A stretch of DNA of 64,000 nt from Escherichia boydii (GTDB taxonomy: Bacteria > Pseudomonadota > Gammaproteobacteria > Enterobacterales > Enterobacteriaceae): positions 3,658,001-3,722,000 of the forward strand of contig CP169086.1 of the NCBI GenBank assembly GCA_041890495.1, read 5' to 3'. The position numbers and the translations under genes are program-made. Positions 55,567-64,000 of this stretch are shown here, one piece after another; position 1 is the first letter of the stretch, and each line of letters starts with the position of its first letter. The notes beneath the pieces were generated by a model. That model searched no databases. It saw only the letters and a list, made by a program, of their open reading frames with translations, and was not told the origin of the DNA.

Positions 55567-58500
55567 ATGCAGGTCAGCAGAAGGCAGTTCTTTAAGATCT
55601 GCGCTGGCGGTATGGCAGGCACCACGGCAGCGGCACTGGGTTTTGCACCCAGCGTAGCACTCGCGGAAACCCGGCAGTATAAACTGCTGCGCACCCGCGA
55701 AACCCGTAATACCTGCACCTATTGTTCCGTAGGCTGTGGGCTGTTGATGTACAGCCTCGGTGACGGAGCAAAAAACGCCAAAGCATCTATCTTCCATATC
55801 GAAGGCGATCCGGATCACCCGGTCAACCGCGGTGCACTTTGTCCGAAAGGCGCTGGCCTGGTGGATTTCATCCACTCCGAAAGCCGTCTGAAGTTTCCGG
55901 AATACCGTGCGCCAGGTTCTGATAAATGGCAGCAAATCAGTTGGGAAGAGGCGTTTGATCGCATCGCCAAACTGATGAAAGAAGACCGCGATGCTAACTA
56001 CATTGCGCAAAACGCCGAAGGCGTGACTGTTAACCGCTGGCTCTCCACCGGGATGCTGTGTGCTTCCGCGTCGAGTAACGAAACCGGCTATTTAACGCAA
56101 AAATTCTCCCGCGCGCTGGGTATGCTCGCGGTCGACAACCAGGCGCGTGTCTGACATGGACCAACGGTAGCAAGTCTTGCTCCAACATTTGGTCGCGGTG
56201 CGATGACCAACCACTGGGTCGACATCAAGAACGCCAACCTCGTCGTGGTGATGGGCGGTAACGCCGCTGAAGCTCACCCGGTCGGGTTCCGCTGGGCGAT
56301 GGAAGCCAAAATTCACAACGGCGCGAAGCTGATTGTGATCGATCCTCGCTTTACGCGTACGGCGGCGGTAGCTGACTACTATGCCCCTATTCGTTCCGGT
56401 ACTGACATTGCTTTCCTGTCAGGCGTATTGCTGTACCTGCTGAACAATGAAAAATTCAACCGCGAATACACCGAAACCTATACCAACGCCAGCCTGATCG
56501 TGCGTGAGGATTACGGCTTTGAAGATGGCCTGTTCACCGGCTACGACGCGGAAAAACGCAAGTACGATAAATCCTCCTGGACTTATGAACTGGACGAAAA
56601 CGGCTTCGCCAAACGCGATACCACGCTGCAACATCCGCGCTGCGTGTGGAACTTGCTGAAACAGCACGTTTCCCGCTACACGCCAGATGTGGTTGAAAAC
56701 ATCTGTGGTACGCCAAAAGACGCGTTCCTGAAAGTCTGCGAATACATCGCAGAAACCAGTGCTCACGATAAAACTGCCTCGTTCCTGTATGCCCTCGGCT
56801 GGACGCAACACTCCGTTGGTGCGCAAAACATTCGTACGATGGCGATGATCCAGCTGCTGCTCGGCAATATGGGGATGGCAGGCGGCGGCGTTAACGCCCT
56901 GCGCGGTCACTCCAATATTCAGGGGCTGACGGACCTGGGGCTGCTGTCGCAGAGCCTGCCAGGTTACATGACGCTGCCAAGCGAGAAGCAGACCGATCTG
57001 CAAACCTACCTTACCGCCAACACGCCAAAACCGCTGCTGGAAGGCCAGGTAAACTACTGGGGCAACTACCCGAAATTCTTCGTCTCTATGATGAAGGCCT
57101 TCTTTGGTGATAAAGCGACGGCGGAAAATAGCTGGGGCTTTGACTGGTTGCCGAAGTGGGATAAAGGCTACGACGTCCTGCAATACTTCGAGATGATGAA
57201 AGAGGGCAAGGTCAATGGCTATATCTGCCAGGGCTTTAACCCTGTTGCCTCATTCCCGAACAAAAACAAAGTGATCGGTTGTCTGTCGAAACTGAAGTTC
57301 CTCGTCACCATCGACCCACTGAACACTGAAACCTCTAACTTCTGGCAGAACCACGGTGAGCTGAACGAAGTTGACTCGTCGAAGATCCAGACCGAAGTGT
57401 TCCGTCTGCCATCGACCTGCTTCGCGGAAGAGAACGGTTCTATCGTTAACTCAGGTCGCTGGTTACAGTGGCACTGGAAAGGTGCGGACGCCCCGGGGAT
57501 TGCGCTGACTGACGGCGAGATCCTCTCCGGTATCTTCCTGCGCTTGCGCAAGATGTATGCCGAACAGGGTGGCGCGAACCCGGACCAGGTGCTGAACATG
57601 ACATGGAACTACGCCATTCCGCATGAGCCATCTTCAGAAGAAGTGGCGATGGAGAGCAACGGTAAGGCGCTGGCCGATATTACCGATCCGGCAACCGGTG
57701 CGGTTATCGTCAAGAAAGGCCAACAACTTAGTTCGTTCGCCCAATTGCGCGATGACGGTACAACCTCCTGTGGCTGCTGGATTTTCGCCGGTAGCTGGAC
57801 GCCGGAAGGCAACCAGATGGCACGCCGTGATAACGCCGATCCGTCTGGCCTCGGTAACACGCTGGGCTGGGCATGGGCATGGCCGCTTAACCGCCGCATT
57901 CTGTATAACCGCGCCTCCGCAGATCCGCAGGGTAACCCGTGGGATCCGAAGCGTCAGTTGCTGAAATGGGACGGCACTAAGTGGACCGGCTGGGATATTC
58001 CGGACTACAGCGCAGCGCCTCCGGGTAGCGGCGTCGGGCCGTTTATCATGCAGCAGGAAGGCATGGGGCGTCTGTTTGCCCTCGATAAGATGGCGGAAGG
58101 TCCGTTCCCGGAACACTACGAGCCGTTTGAAACGCCGCTGGGAACTAACCCGCTGCATCCAAACGTTATCTCGAACCCGGCTGCACGTATCTTTAAAGAC
58201 GACGCCGAAGCATTGGGTAAAGCCGATAAGTTCCCGTATGTCGGAACCACCTATCGTCTGACCGAGCACTTCCACTACTGGACCAAACACGCGCTGTTGA
58301 ACGCGATTTTGCAGCCAGAGCAGTTTGTGGAAATCGGGGAGTCGCTGGCGAATAAACTTGGCATTGCCCAGGGCGATACCGTGAAAGTCTCCTCCAACCG
58401 TGGCTATATCAAAGCCAAAGCGGTGGTGACCAAACGTATTCGCACGCTGAAAGCGAACGGCAAAGATATCGATACCATCGGTATTCCGATTCACTGGGGC

Positions 58501-58617
58501 TATGAAGGCGTAGCTAAAAAAGGCTTTATTGCCAATACTTTAACGCCATTCGTTGGTGATGCGAACACGCAGACGCCGGAGTTTAAGTCCTTCCTTGTGA
58601 ATGTGGAAAAGGTGTAA
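55567..58617 (+). CDS. fdoG: Formate dehydrogenase-O alpha subunit (selenocysteine)
   Basis: Catalytic subunit of the periplasm-facing formate dehydrogenase-O, oxidising formate with a Mo-bis-MGD centre. 1016 aa read through the in-frame TGA at 56152-56154, which is Sec196 (ARV-U-HGPTVASL). Twin-arginine signal SRRQFFK (residues 4-10) and a cleavage site after ALA (about 33); [4Fe-4S] motif CTYCSVGCG about 53-61. The insertion hairpin is listed separately. First gene of fdoGHI-fdhE. K-12-like; not a pseudogene. Confidence 0.97.
56152..56190 (+). promoter_or_regulatory. Bacterial SECIS hairpin of fdoG
   Basis: The UGA codon at 56152-56154 is followed 14 nt later by AGCAAG-T-CTTGCT (56169-56181), within a longer stem starting near CCAACG/CAACATTTGG. 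This is the SelB-binding selenocysteine insertion element of the fdn/fdo type. Confidence 0.88.
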
Positions 58618-58629
58618 CGGAGACGACAT

Positions 58630-59532
58630 ATGGCTTATCAATCTCAAGATATCATTCGTCGTTCCGCGACTAACGGTCTGACCCCCGCGCCTCAGGCGCG
58701 GGACTTCCAGGAAGAAGTGGCGAAACTCATCGACGTTACCACCTGTATCGGCTGTAAAGCCTGTCAGGTGGCGTGTTCAGAGTGGAACGACATTCGCGAT
58801 ACCGTCGGCAATAACATTGGGGTGTACGACAACCCCAATGATTTAAGCGCCAAATCGTGGACGGTAATGCGCTTCTCGGAAGTGGAGCAGAACGACAAAC
58901 TGGAATGGCTGATCCGCAAAGACGGCTGTATGCACTGTTCCGATCCAGGCTGCCTGAAAGCGTGCCCGGCGGAAGGTGCAATTATTCAGTATGCCAACGG
59001 TATCGTCGACTTCCAGTCCGAGCAGTGCATTGGCTGCGGTTATTGCATTGCGGGCTGTCCGTTCGACATTCCGCGCCTCAACCCGGAAGACAACCGCGTC
59101 TACAAATGTACGCTGTGCGTTGACCGCGTGGTGGTTGGGCAAGAACCAGCCTGCGTGAAGACCTGCCCAACGGGCGCGATTCACTTCGGTACGAAAGAGT
59201 CGATGAAAACGCTGGCGAGCGAGCGCGTTGCTGAGCTGAAAACCCGCGGTTACGACAATGCGGGTCTGTACGATCCGGCAGGCGTCGGTGGTACACACGT
59301 CATGTACGTGCTGCACCATGCTGACAAGCCAAATCTGTATCATGGCTTGCCGGAGAACCCGGAAATCAGCGAAACCGTGAAATTCTGGAAAGGCATCTGG
59401 AAACCGCTCGCGGCTGTTGGCTTTGCGGCTACCTTTGCGGCCAGTATCTTCCACTACGTGGGTGTCGGTCCGAACCGTGCGGATGAGGAAGAGAATAATC
59501 TGCACGAAGAGAAAGACGAGGAGCGCAAATGA
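58630..59532 (+). CDS. fdoH: Formate dehydrogenase-O iron-sulfur (beta) subunit
   Basis: 300-aa electron-transfer subunit with four [4Fe-4S] clusters: [11 protein letters not shown] (about 39-49), [13 protein letters not shown] (about 100-112), [11 protein letters not shown] (about 133-143) and CTLC...CVKTC (about 160-182). A C-terminal membrane anchor (about 257-274) holds it on the periplasmic face. 12 bp after fdoG; overlaps fdoI by 4 nt. Confidence 0.97.
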
Positions 59533-60164
59533 AACGACGTGACACCATCGTGCGCTACACCGCGCCGGAACGTATCAACCACTGGATCACCGCCTTCTGC
59601 TTCATCCTGGCGGCGGTGAGCGGGCTGGGCTTTTTGTTCCCGTCCTTCAACTGGTTGATGCAAATCATGGGCACACCGCAGCTGGCGCGAATTCTGCACC
59701 CGTTTGTCGGCGTGGTTATGTTTGCCTCGTTCATCATCATGTTTTTCCGTTACTGGCATCACAACCTAATCAATCGGGATGATATCTTTTGGGCGAAGAA
59801 TATTCGTAAGATCGTCGTCAACGAGGAAGTAGGTGACACCGGGCGTTATAACTTCGGTCAGAAATGCGTTTTCTGGGCGGCGATTATTTTCCTGGTTCTG
59901 CTGCTGGTGAGCGGCGTGATTATCTGGCGTCCTTATTTTGCGCCTGCTTTCTCAATCCCGGTGATCCGATTCGCGTTAATGCTGCATTCATTTGCCGCAG
60001 TGGCGTTAATTGTGGTTATCATGGTGCATATCTACGCCGCCCTTTGGGTGAAAGGCACGATTACCGCCATGGTGGAAGGATGGGTTACCAGCGCCTGGGC
60101 GAAGAAACATCACCCGCGCTGGTACCGTGAGGTCCGCAAGACAACGGAAAAGAAAGCTGAATGA
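59529..60164 (+). CDS. fdoI: Formate dehydrogenase-O cytochrome b556 (gamma) subunit
   Basis: 211-aa four-helix membrane cytochrome passing electrons to quinone. Haem His residues in RINHWITAF (about 18), [10 protein letters not shown] (about 57), [22 protein letters not shown] (about 155 and 169). Coupled to fdoH and fdhE by 4-nt overlaps on each side. Confidence 0.96.
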
Positions 60165-61090
60165 GTATTCGCATAATCCCGCAAGATGAGCTGGGTTCAA
60201 GCGAGAAACGTACGGCGGATATGATTCCGCCGTTATTGTTCCCTCGGCTCAAGAATTTATACAACCGCCGCGCCGAGCGTCTGCGCGAGCTGGCAGAAAA
60301 TAATCCTCTGGGTGATTACCTGCGCTTTGCTGCGCTTATCGCCCACGCCCAGGAAGTGGTGCTGTACGACCATCCGCTGGAGATGGATCTGACTGCGCGC
60401 ATTAAAGAAGCCAGCGCACAAGGCAAGCCCCCGCTGGATATTCACGTTCTGCCGCGTGATAAGCACTGGCAAAAGCTGCTGATGGCGCTGATTGCTGAGC
60501 TGAAACCTGAAATGAGCGGCCCGGCGCTGGCAGTGATTGAGAATCTGGAGAAGGCATCGACTCAGGAGCTGGAAGATATGGCCAGCGCGCTGTTTGCCTC
60601 TGATTTCTCGTCCGTCAGCAGCGATAAAGCGCCGTTTATCTGGGCTGCACTGTCGCTCTACTGGGCGCAGATGGCCAATCTGATCCCCGGCAAAGCCCGC
60701 GCTGAATACGGCGAGCAACGTCAATATTGCCCGGTTTGTGGTTCTATGCCGGTGTCCAGCATGGTGCAAATTGGCACCACTCAGGGGCTACGTTACCTGC
60801 ACTGCAACCTGTGTGAAACTGAATGGCACGTAGTGCGCGTAAAATGCAGCAACTGCGAGCAGAGCGGCAAACTGCATTACTGGTCGCTGGATGACGAACA
60901 GGCCGCGATTAAAGCCGAAAGCTGCGATGACTGCGGCACTTACCTGAAAATTCTCTATCAGGAAAAAGATCCAAAAATCGAAGCCGTAGCAGATGACCTC
61001 GCCTCTCTGGTACTGGACGCACGAATGGAGCAAGAAGGCTATGCCCGCAGTTCCATCAACCCGTTCCTGTTTCCGGGTGAAGGAGAGTAA
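60161..61090 (+). CDS. fdhE: FdhE, formate dehydrogenase assembly protein
   Basis: 309-aa cytoplasmic, iron-binding rubredoxin-like factor that binds the FdoG/FdnG twin-arginine precursors and supports their maturation. Four CxxC-type motifs: CPVCG, CNLCE, CSNCE and CDDCG (about residues 187-255). Overlaps fdoI by 4 nt. K-12-like to its end. Confidence 0.96.
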   Translation: MSIRIIPQDELGSSEKRTADMIPPLLFPRLKNLYNRRAERLRELAENNPLGDYLRFAALIAHAQEVVLYDHPLEMDLTARIKEASAQGKPPLDIHVLPRDKHWQKLLMALIAELKPEMSGPALAVIENLEKASTQELEDMASALFASDFSSVSSDKAPFIWAALSLYWAQMANLIPGKARAEYGEQRQYCPVCGSMPVSSMVQIGTTQGLRYLHCNLCETEWHVVRVKCSNCEQSGKLHYWSLDDEQAAIKAESCDDCGTYLKILYQEKDPKIEAVADDLASLVLDARMEQEGYARSSINPFLFPGEGE

Positions 61091-61102
61091 TTCTCTGTAA
61101 CA

Positions 61103-61131
61103 GTGCCGGGCGGCGCGTGCTTGCCCGGCCT
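61103..61131. repeat. REP-like hairpin after fdhE
   Basis: GTGCCGGGCGGCGCGTGCTT followed by GCCCGGCC forms a REP-type stem just after fdhE, of the non-E. coli form, at the edge of the divergent esterase block. Confidence 0.65.
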
Positions 61132-61276
61132 TCAGTTCGACAGCAATACCCGCCGTCTTTCATGCCAGATACTCTTCATTTTCGTTGAAAGAGGCGTTAT
61201 CGCCTTTGCGAGCCGCTTTCAAGATTCTTGCCCTCAACATTATTCTTGTTTTCTTTTGAATCAAACCAGGCTATAA

Positions 61277-61296
61277 AACTGTTCATCCATACAGTA
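61277..61296 (+). promoter_or_regulatory. Putative LexA (SOS) box
   Basis: AACTGTTCATCCATACAGTA has the invariant CTG-N10-CAG and differs at two positions from the sulA SOS box that I recall. It overlaps TATAAA (61272-61277), a likely -10, and ends 13 bp before the esterase ATG, so LexA bound here would block the promoter. Confidence 0.72.
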
Positions 61297-61309
61297 AAAG
61301 GGAATTTTC

Positions 61310-62230
61310 ATGGCGCTGGAACAGGGTATTGCACAGCTGGTTCAGGGGTTTATCGCTGCAGGTCGGCCCTCGTCACGTCGCCAGAGCATTGAGGTGCGAC
61401 GAGCAGGCTATATTGCCAGCACGGGGCTTGCCGGGGAGACCGAAACGCGCGTACAGGTGGAGACGCTTGTTCTTGAGGGTCTAACCATTCGGGTATATTC
61501 ACCTCTCAATGCGCCTGAAGTATTGCCTGCAGCCATCTACTACCACGGCGGATGCTTTATCAGCGGCGGCTTTGATACCCATGACAATCAACTTCGTCAG
61601 TTAGCCTGCTACGGCAATTGCCGGGTGATTGCGATTCAGTACAGGCTGGCGCCGGAGCATATTTTCCCCGCCGCACATGACGATGCGGAAAGAGGTGCAG
61701 ATCTGGTCTGGCAGTATGCGGACAAACTGGGCGTGGATAAAAACCGGATCACCCTTTGCGGAGACAGCGCGGGGGGACATCTTGCGCTGGTAACGGCGCT
61801 ACGGCTTAAGCTGAAAGGGCTGTGGCAACCTGCGCAGCTTATTCTTATCTACCCCATGCTCGACGCCACCGCCAGTTTTGAAAGCTATGCCCTCAATGGC
61901 ACGGATTACATTATCACCCGCGATACCCTGCTCAGCGGGTATGAAATGTATCTCGCAGACACCGACCGCCAGCACCCCGAAGCGAGTCCGCTGTGGCGCG
62001 ATGATTTTTACGGTCTTCCGCCTGTGCACATTATTACCGCAGAGTACGATCCGCTCTGCGATGAGGGCGAAATGTTGTTCCAGCATCTGACGGAGCAGGG
62101 TGTGAAGTGTACCGCTCAGCGCTGGCTGGGCGTCATCCATGGCTTCTTTCAGCTTGGCGGCGTTAGCCAGTCAGCGCGAGACGTTATGCGGGATGTCGCC
62201 GGGCGGATTCAGCACGCCCGGGGAGCGTGA
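61310..62230 (+). CDS. Alpha/beta hydrolase, HSL-family carboxylesterase
   Basis: 306-aa cytoplasmic esterase of the hormone-sensitive-lipase/Aes family. Oxyanion motif YYHGGCFISGG (about 79-89), nucleophile Ser in CGDSAGGHLAL (about 151), acid Asp in AEYDPLCDEG (about 245) and His in VIHGFFQLG (about 277). No signal peptide. AAAGGG precedes the ATG. It is monocistronic between fdhE and convergent fabY, where K-12 has other genes. Natural substrate unknown. The LexA-like box upstream suggests DNA-damage induction. Confidence 0.9.
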   Translation: MALEQGIAQLVQGFIAAGRPSSRRQSIEVRRAGYIASTGLAGETETRVQVETLVLEGLTIRVYSPLNAPEVLPAAIYYHGGCFISGGFDTHDNQLRQLACYGNCRVIAIQYRLAPEHIFPAAHDDAERGADLVWQYADKLGVDKNRITLCGDSAGGHLALVTALRLKLKGLWQPAQLILIYPMLDATASFESYALNGTDYIITRDTLLSGYEMYLADTDRQHPEASPLWRDDFYGLPPVHIITAEYDPLCDEGEMLFQHLTEQGVKCTAQRWLGVIHGFFQLGGVSQSARDVMRDVAGRIQHARGA

Positions 62231-62238
62231 ACAGGAGC

Positions 62239-63228
62239 TTATTCCTCTTCGTTCCCGCCCTCTTCATACGGGCCAAATGGCTTCGCGGGCAGAACGATAT
62301 ACGTGCCTTCAAACACTGCACCCGGCGTCTCGTCGCCAAAGATTTCGACCTGCATCTGCACCCGTGCTTTTCGTCCGCGCGCCAGACGGTCGAGATCGCC
62401 GCTTAAGGCACCGAGGTCGGCTACCGCATGAGGTTTACCGCTAATCGGCTTGCTGTAGCGGATATGCGCATCCGCAAGAATAATCGTTCCGCCGAGGTGG
62501 CGTTCACGCAGCATCAGCCAGATAAGTCCCCAACCGGTGAGCGTCGCCAGTGAGAATAAACTCCCGGCAAACAGCGTATGGTGCGGATTCTGATTGCCGG
62601 TTTCTGGCATGGTAGTGATAAATTTTTGCCCGGTATATTGCTGAATGCGCACGCCCATTTTTTCACTAAGCGGGATATGTTCGTACCACGCCTGTTGCAG
62701 CTGCGCGCACCAGTCGCCGCGATGCAGAATGTCATCCAGAGTGGCGACGGGCTTAATCATCAAAAAATGGCGAATCGGCGTGGTGGTTGGCGTGGTGATT
62801 TCTCCCTGATTAACAAACCCCAGCTTGGCGAAAAACTCCACCGCGTCTTCACGGGCGCTACAGGTCACGCGCTTAACGCCTTCCTGACGCGCCACCGACT
62901 CCAGGGTCATCGCCATCAGCGTGCCTAACCCTTTGTCCTGCACGTCGGGATGAACGGCCATAAAGCGAATGGACGCTTCATTGTCGGCATTAATATACAG
63001 TCGGCCTACCGCCACCAGATTACCCTGCTCGTCGACGACCATCTGGTGATGCGCCATCGCATCCCACGCGTCGCGTTCCGAACCTTTTGGTTGATGCAGG
63101 GGCTTACGCAACATTTCCCAGCGAAACTGATAGTAACGCTCTAATTCTTCTTCTGTTTGTGGAACCCGAAGGTGATACATAGCGATACTCTCTCTTGTTT
63201 CCCGTGACAACCCTGGAAGCTGGCTCAT
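62239..63228 (-). CDS. fabY: FabY (YiiD), acetoacetyl-ACP-forming condensing protein
   Basis: 329 aa: N-terminal GNAT acetyltransferase fold (about 15-150, [19 protein letters not shown] with the acetyl-CoA loop) joined to a C-terminal hot-dog thioesterase-like domain (about 175-320, [21 protein letters not shown]). In E. coli it can start fatty-acid synthesis when FabH is lacking. Its ATG overlaps the dtd stop by 4 nt. K-12-like. Confidence 0.93.
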
Positions 63229-63662
63229 ACCTGCAACCAGAATGTCACGGGGCCATCATTGACCAGCGATACCTGCATATCCGCAGCGAAGCGTCCTGTT
63301 TGCGTGTTCATCTCTTGCTGACGGCAGCGTTCGACGAAATAGTCATATAACGCCTCTGCGCGATCCGGTGATGCACCTTTGGAGAAACTTGGGCGCATCC
63401 CCCGTTCGGTATCTGCGGCGAGGGTAAACTGGGAAACCACCAGCACACTGCCGCCCGCCTGTTGCACGTTGAGATTCATCTTGCCTTCGGCATCGCTAAA
63501 GATGCGGTAGCCGAGCACACGCTCGCACAGACGGTTTGCTTTCTGTTCGTCGTCATCCTTTTCGACACCCAATAACACCAAAAGTCCCGCGCCAATTTCG
63601 CCCGTCACTTCTCCCTCCACGGTGACGCTGGCACGGGTTACGCGTTGAATTAATGCAATCAT
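63225..63662 (-). CDS. dtd: D-aminoacyl-tRNA deacylase
   Basis: 145-aa chiral proofreading enzyme that removes D-amino acids (and Gly) from tRNA. Family motifs [17 protein letters not shown] (about 77-93) and the cross-subunit GP motif NDGPVTFWL at the C-terminus. Overlaps both neighbours by 4 nt in the yihY-dtd-fabY operon. Confidence 0.96.
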
Positions 63663-64000
63663 GGTTCGTCGTCTTCTTCTTGTTCAGCTGCTTGTTTTAG
63701 TTTGCGGTATTCCCCGAGAGTGACAGTAATTTCCGCGCCAAGCAAGACGATACACCATGTCCAGTAGACCCAAACAAAGAGAATGGGGATCACCGCCAAC
63801 ACGCCGTAAATGAGCTGATATGACGGAAACATGGTGATATAAAGCGCGAAACCTTTCTTTCCTGCTTCGAACAGGAGCGCGGCGACAAACGCGCCGACAA
63901 TCGCGTCGCGGTTAGGTACGCGGATGGTAGGAACAATGCTGTACAGCAACCAGAAGGAGATCCACGACAACAGCAGCGGAAAAATACGCAGCACGTTATC
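63659..64000 (-). CDS. yihY: YihY/BrkB-family membrane protein, 3' part
   Basis: The gene runs off the right edge; 113 C-terminal residues are present of about 290. Hydrophobic segments [27 protein letters not shown] and [21 protein letters not shown], and an acidic tail QEEDDEP, fit the UPF0761/BrkB family. Formerly called RNase BN by mistake. Function unclear. First gene of the operon with dtd and fabY. Confidence 0.93.

Noticed and set aside
56152..56154. In-frame stop splitting fdoG into two ORFs
   Set aside because: It is the selenocysteine codon: context V-U-HGPTVA at residue 196 and a SECIS hairpin follow, and both halves are in the same frame.

Overview
The window is a piece of an enterobacterial chromosome. 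Gene order and proteins match the katG-metF to fdo/dtd/yihY part of the Escherichia coli map, with E. coli-type REP/BIME repeats, MetJ boxes, ARG boxes, a CpxR box, the CpxQ sRNA and a selenocysteine codon in fdoG. No rRNA, tRNA, CRISPR array, insertion sequence or complete prophage was seen.

Layout: (1) 0-12.5 kb: katG, metF, then argE divergent from argCBH, then metBL and metJ. Having argECBH between metF and metL is unexpected, because in E. coli K-12 it lies next to ppc. (2) 12.6-21.7 kb: yiiX, rpmE, priA, cytR, ftsN, hslVU, menA, rraA. (3) 21.7-29.3 kb: an unexplained spacer with a 35-residue ORF, zapB, glpFKX, fpr, a frameshifted yiiR, yiiQ, tpiA. (4) 29.3-39.2 kb: an SLC13/DASS-type permease, cdh, frameshifted sbp, pfkA, fieF, cpxP with CpxQ, cpxRA, yiiM, sodA. 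(5) 39.5-47.8 kb: the L-rhamnose regulon rhaT, rhaR, rhaS, a damaged rhaB, rhaA, rhaD, a fucO-type lactaldehyde reductase and rhaM. (6) 47.8-54.3 kb: a raffinose/alpha-galactoside set (permease, GH36 alpha-galactosidase, LacI-type repressor with twin operators), an XRE-cupin regulator divergent from an AzlC/AzlD-type pair, and a small DUF1471-type secreted protein. (7) 54.4-64 kb: fdhD, fdoGHI-fdhE (formate dehydrogenase-O), an HSL-family esterase behind what looks like a LexA box, fabY, dtd and the 3' part of yihY.

The most striking property is mosaicism. Judged against my memory of K-12 proteins, long blocks look (nearly) identical to K-12. They alternate with clearly divergent blocks of Enterobacter/Leclercia/Klebsiella character, and several switches fall inside genes (katG, argH, yiiR, sbp, cpxA, rhaB, rhaD). 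The repeats switch type with the blocks. Three genes at or near switches carry frameshifts, and rhaB has a burst of indels. Either this is a real interspecies recombinant or the sequence is a chimeric or poor-quality assembly. This must be settled before the pseudogene calls are taken biologically.

Functionally the window combines amino-acid biosynthesis (MetJ and ArgR regulons), envelope stress (Cpx), oxidative stress (katG, sodA), glycerol and rhamnose catabolism and formate respiration. The divergent blocks add alpha-galactoside use, an anion permease, AzlCD export and a possibly SOS-controlled esterase.
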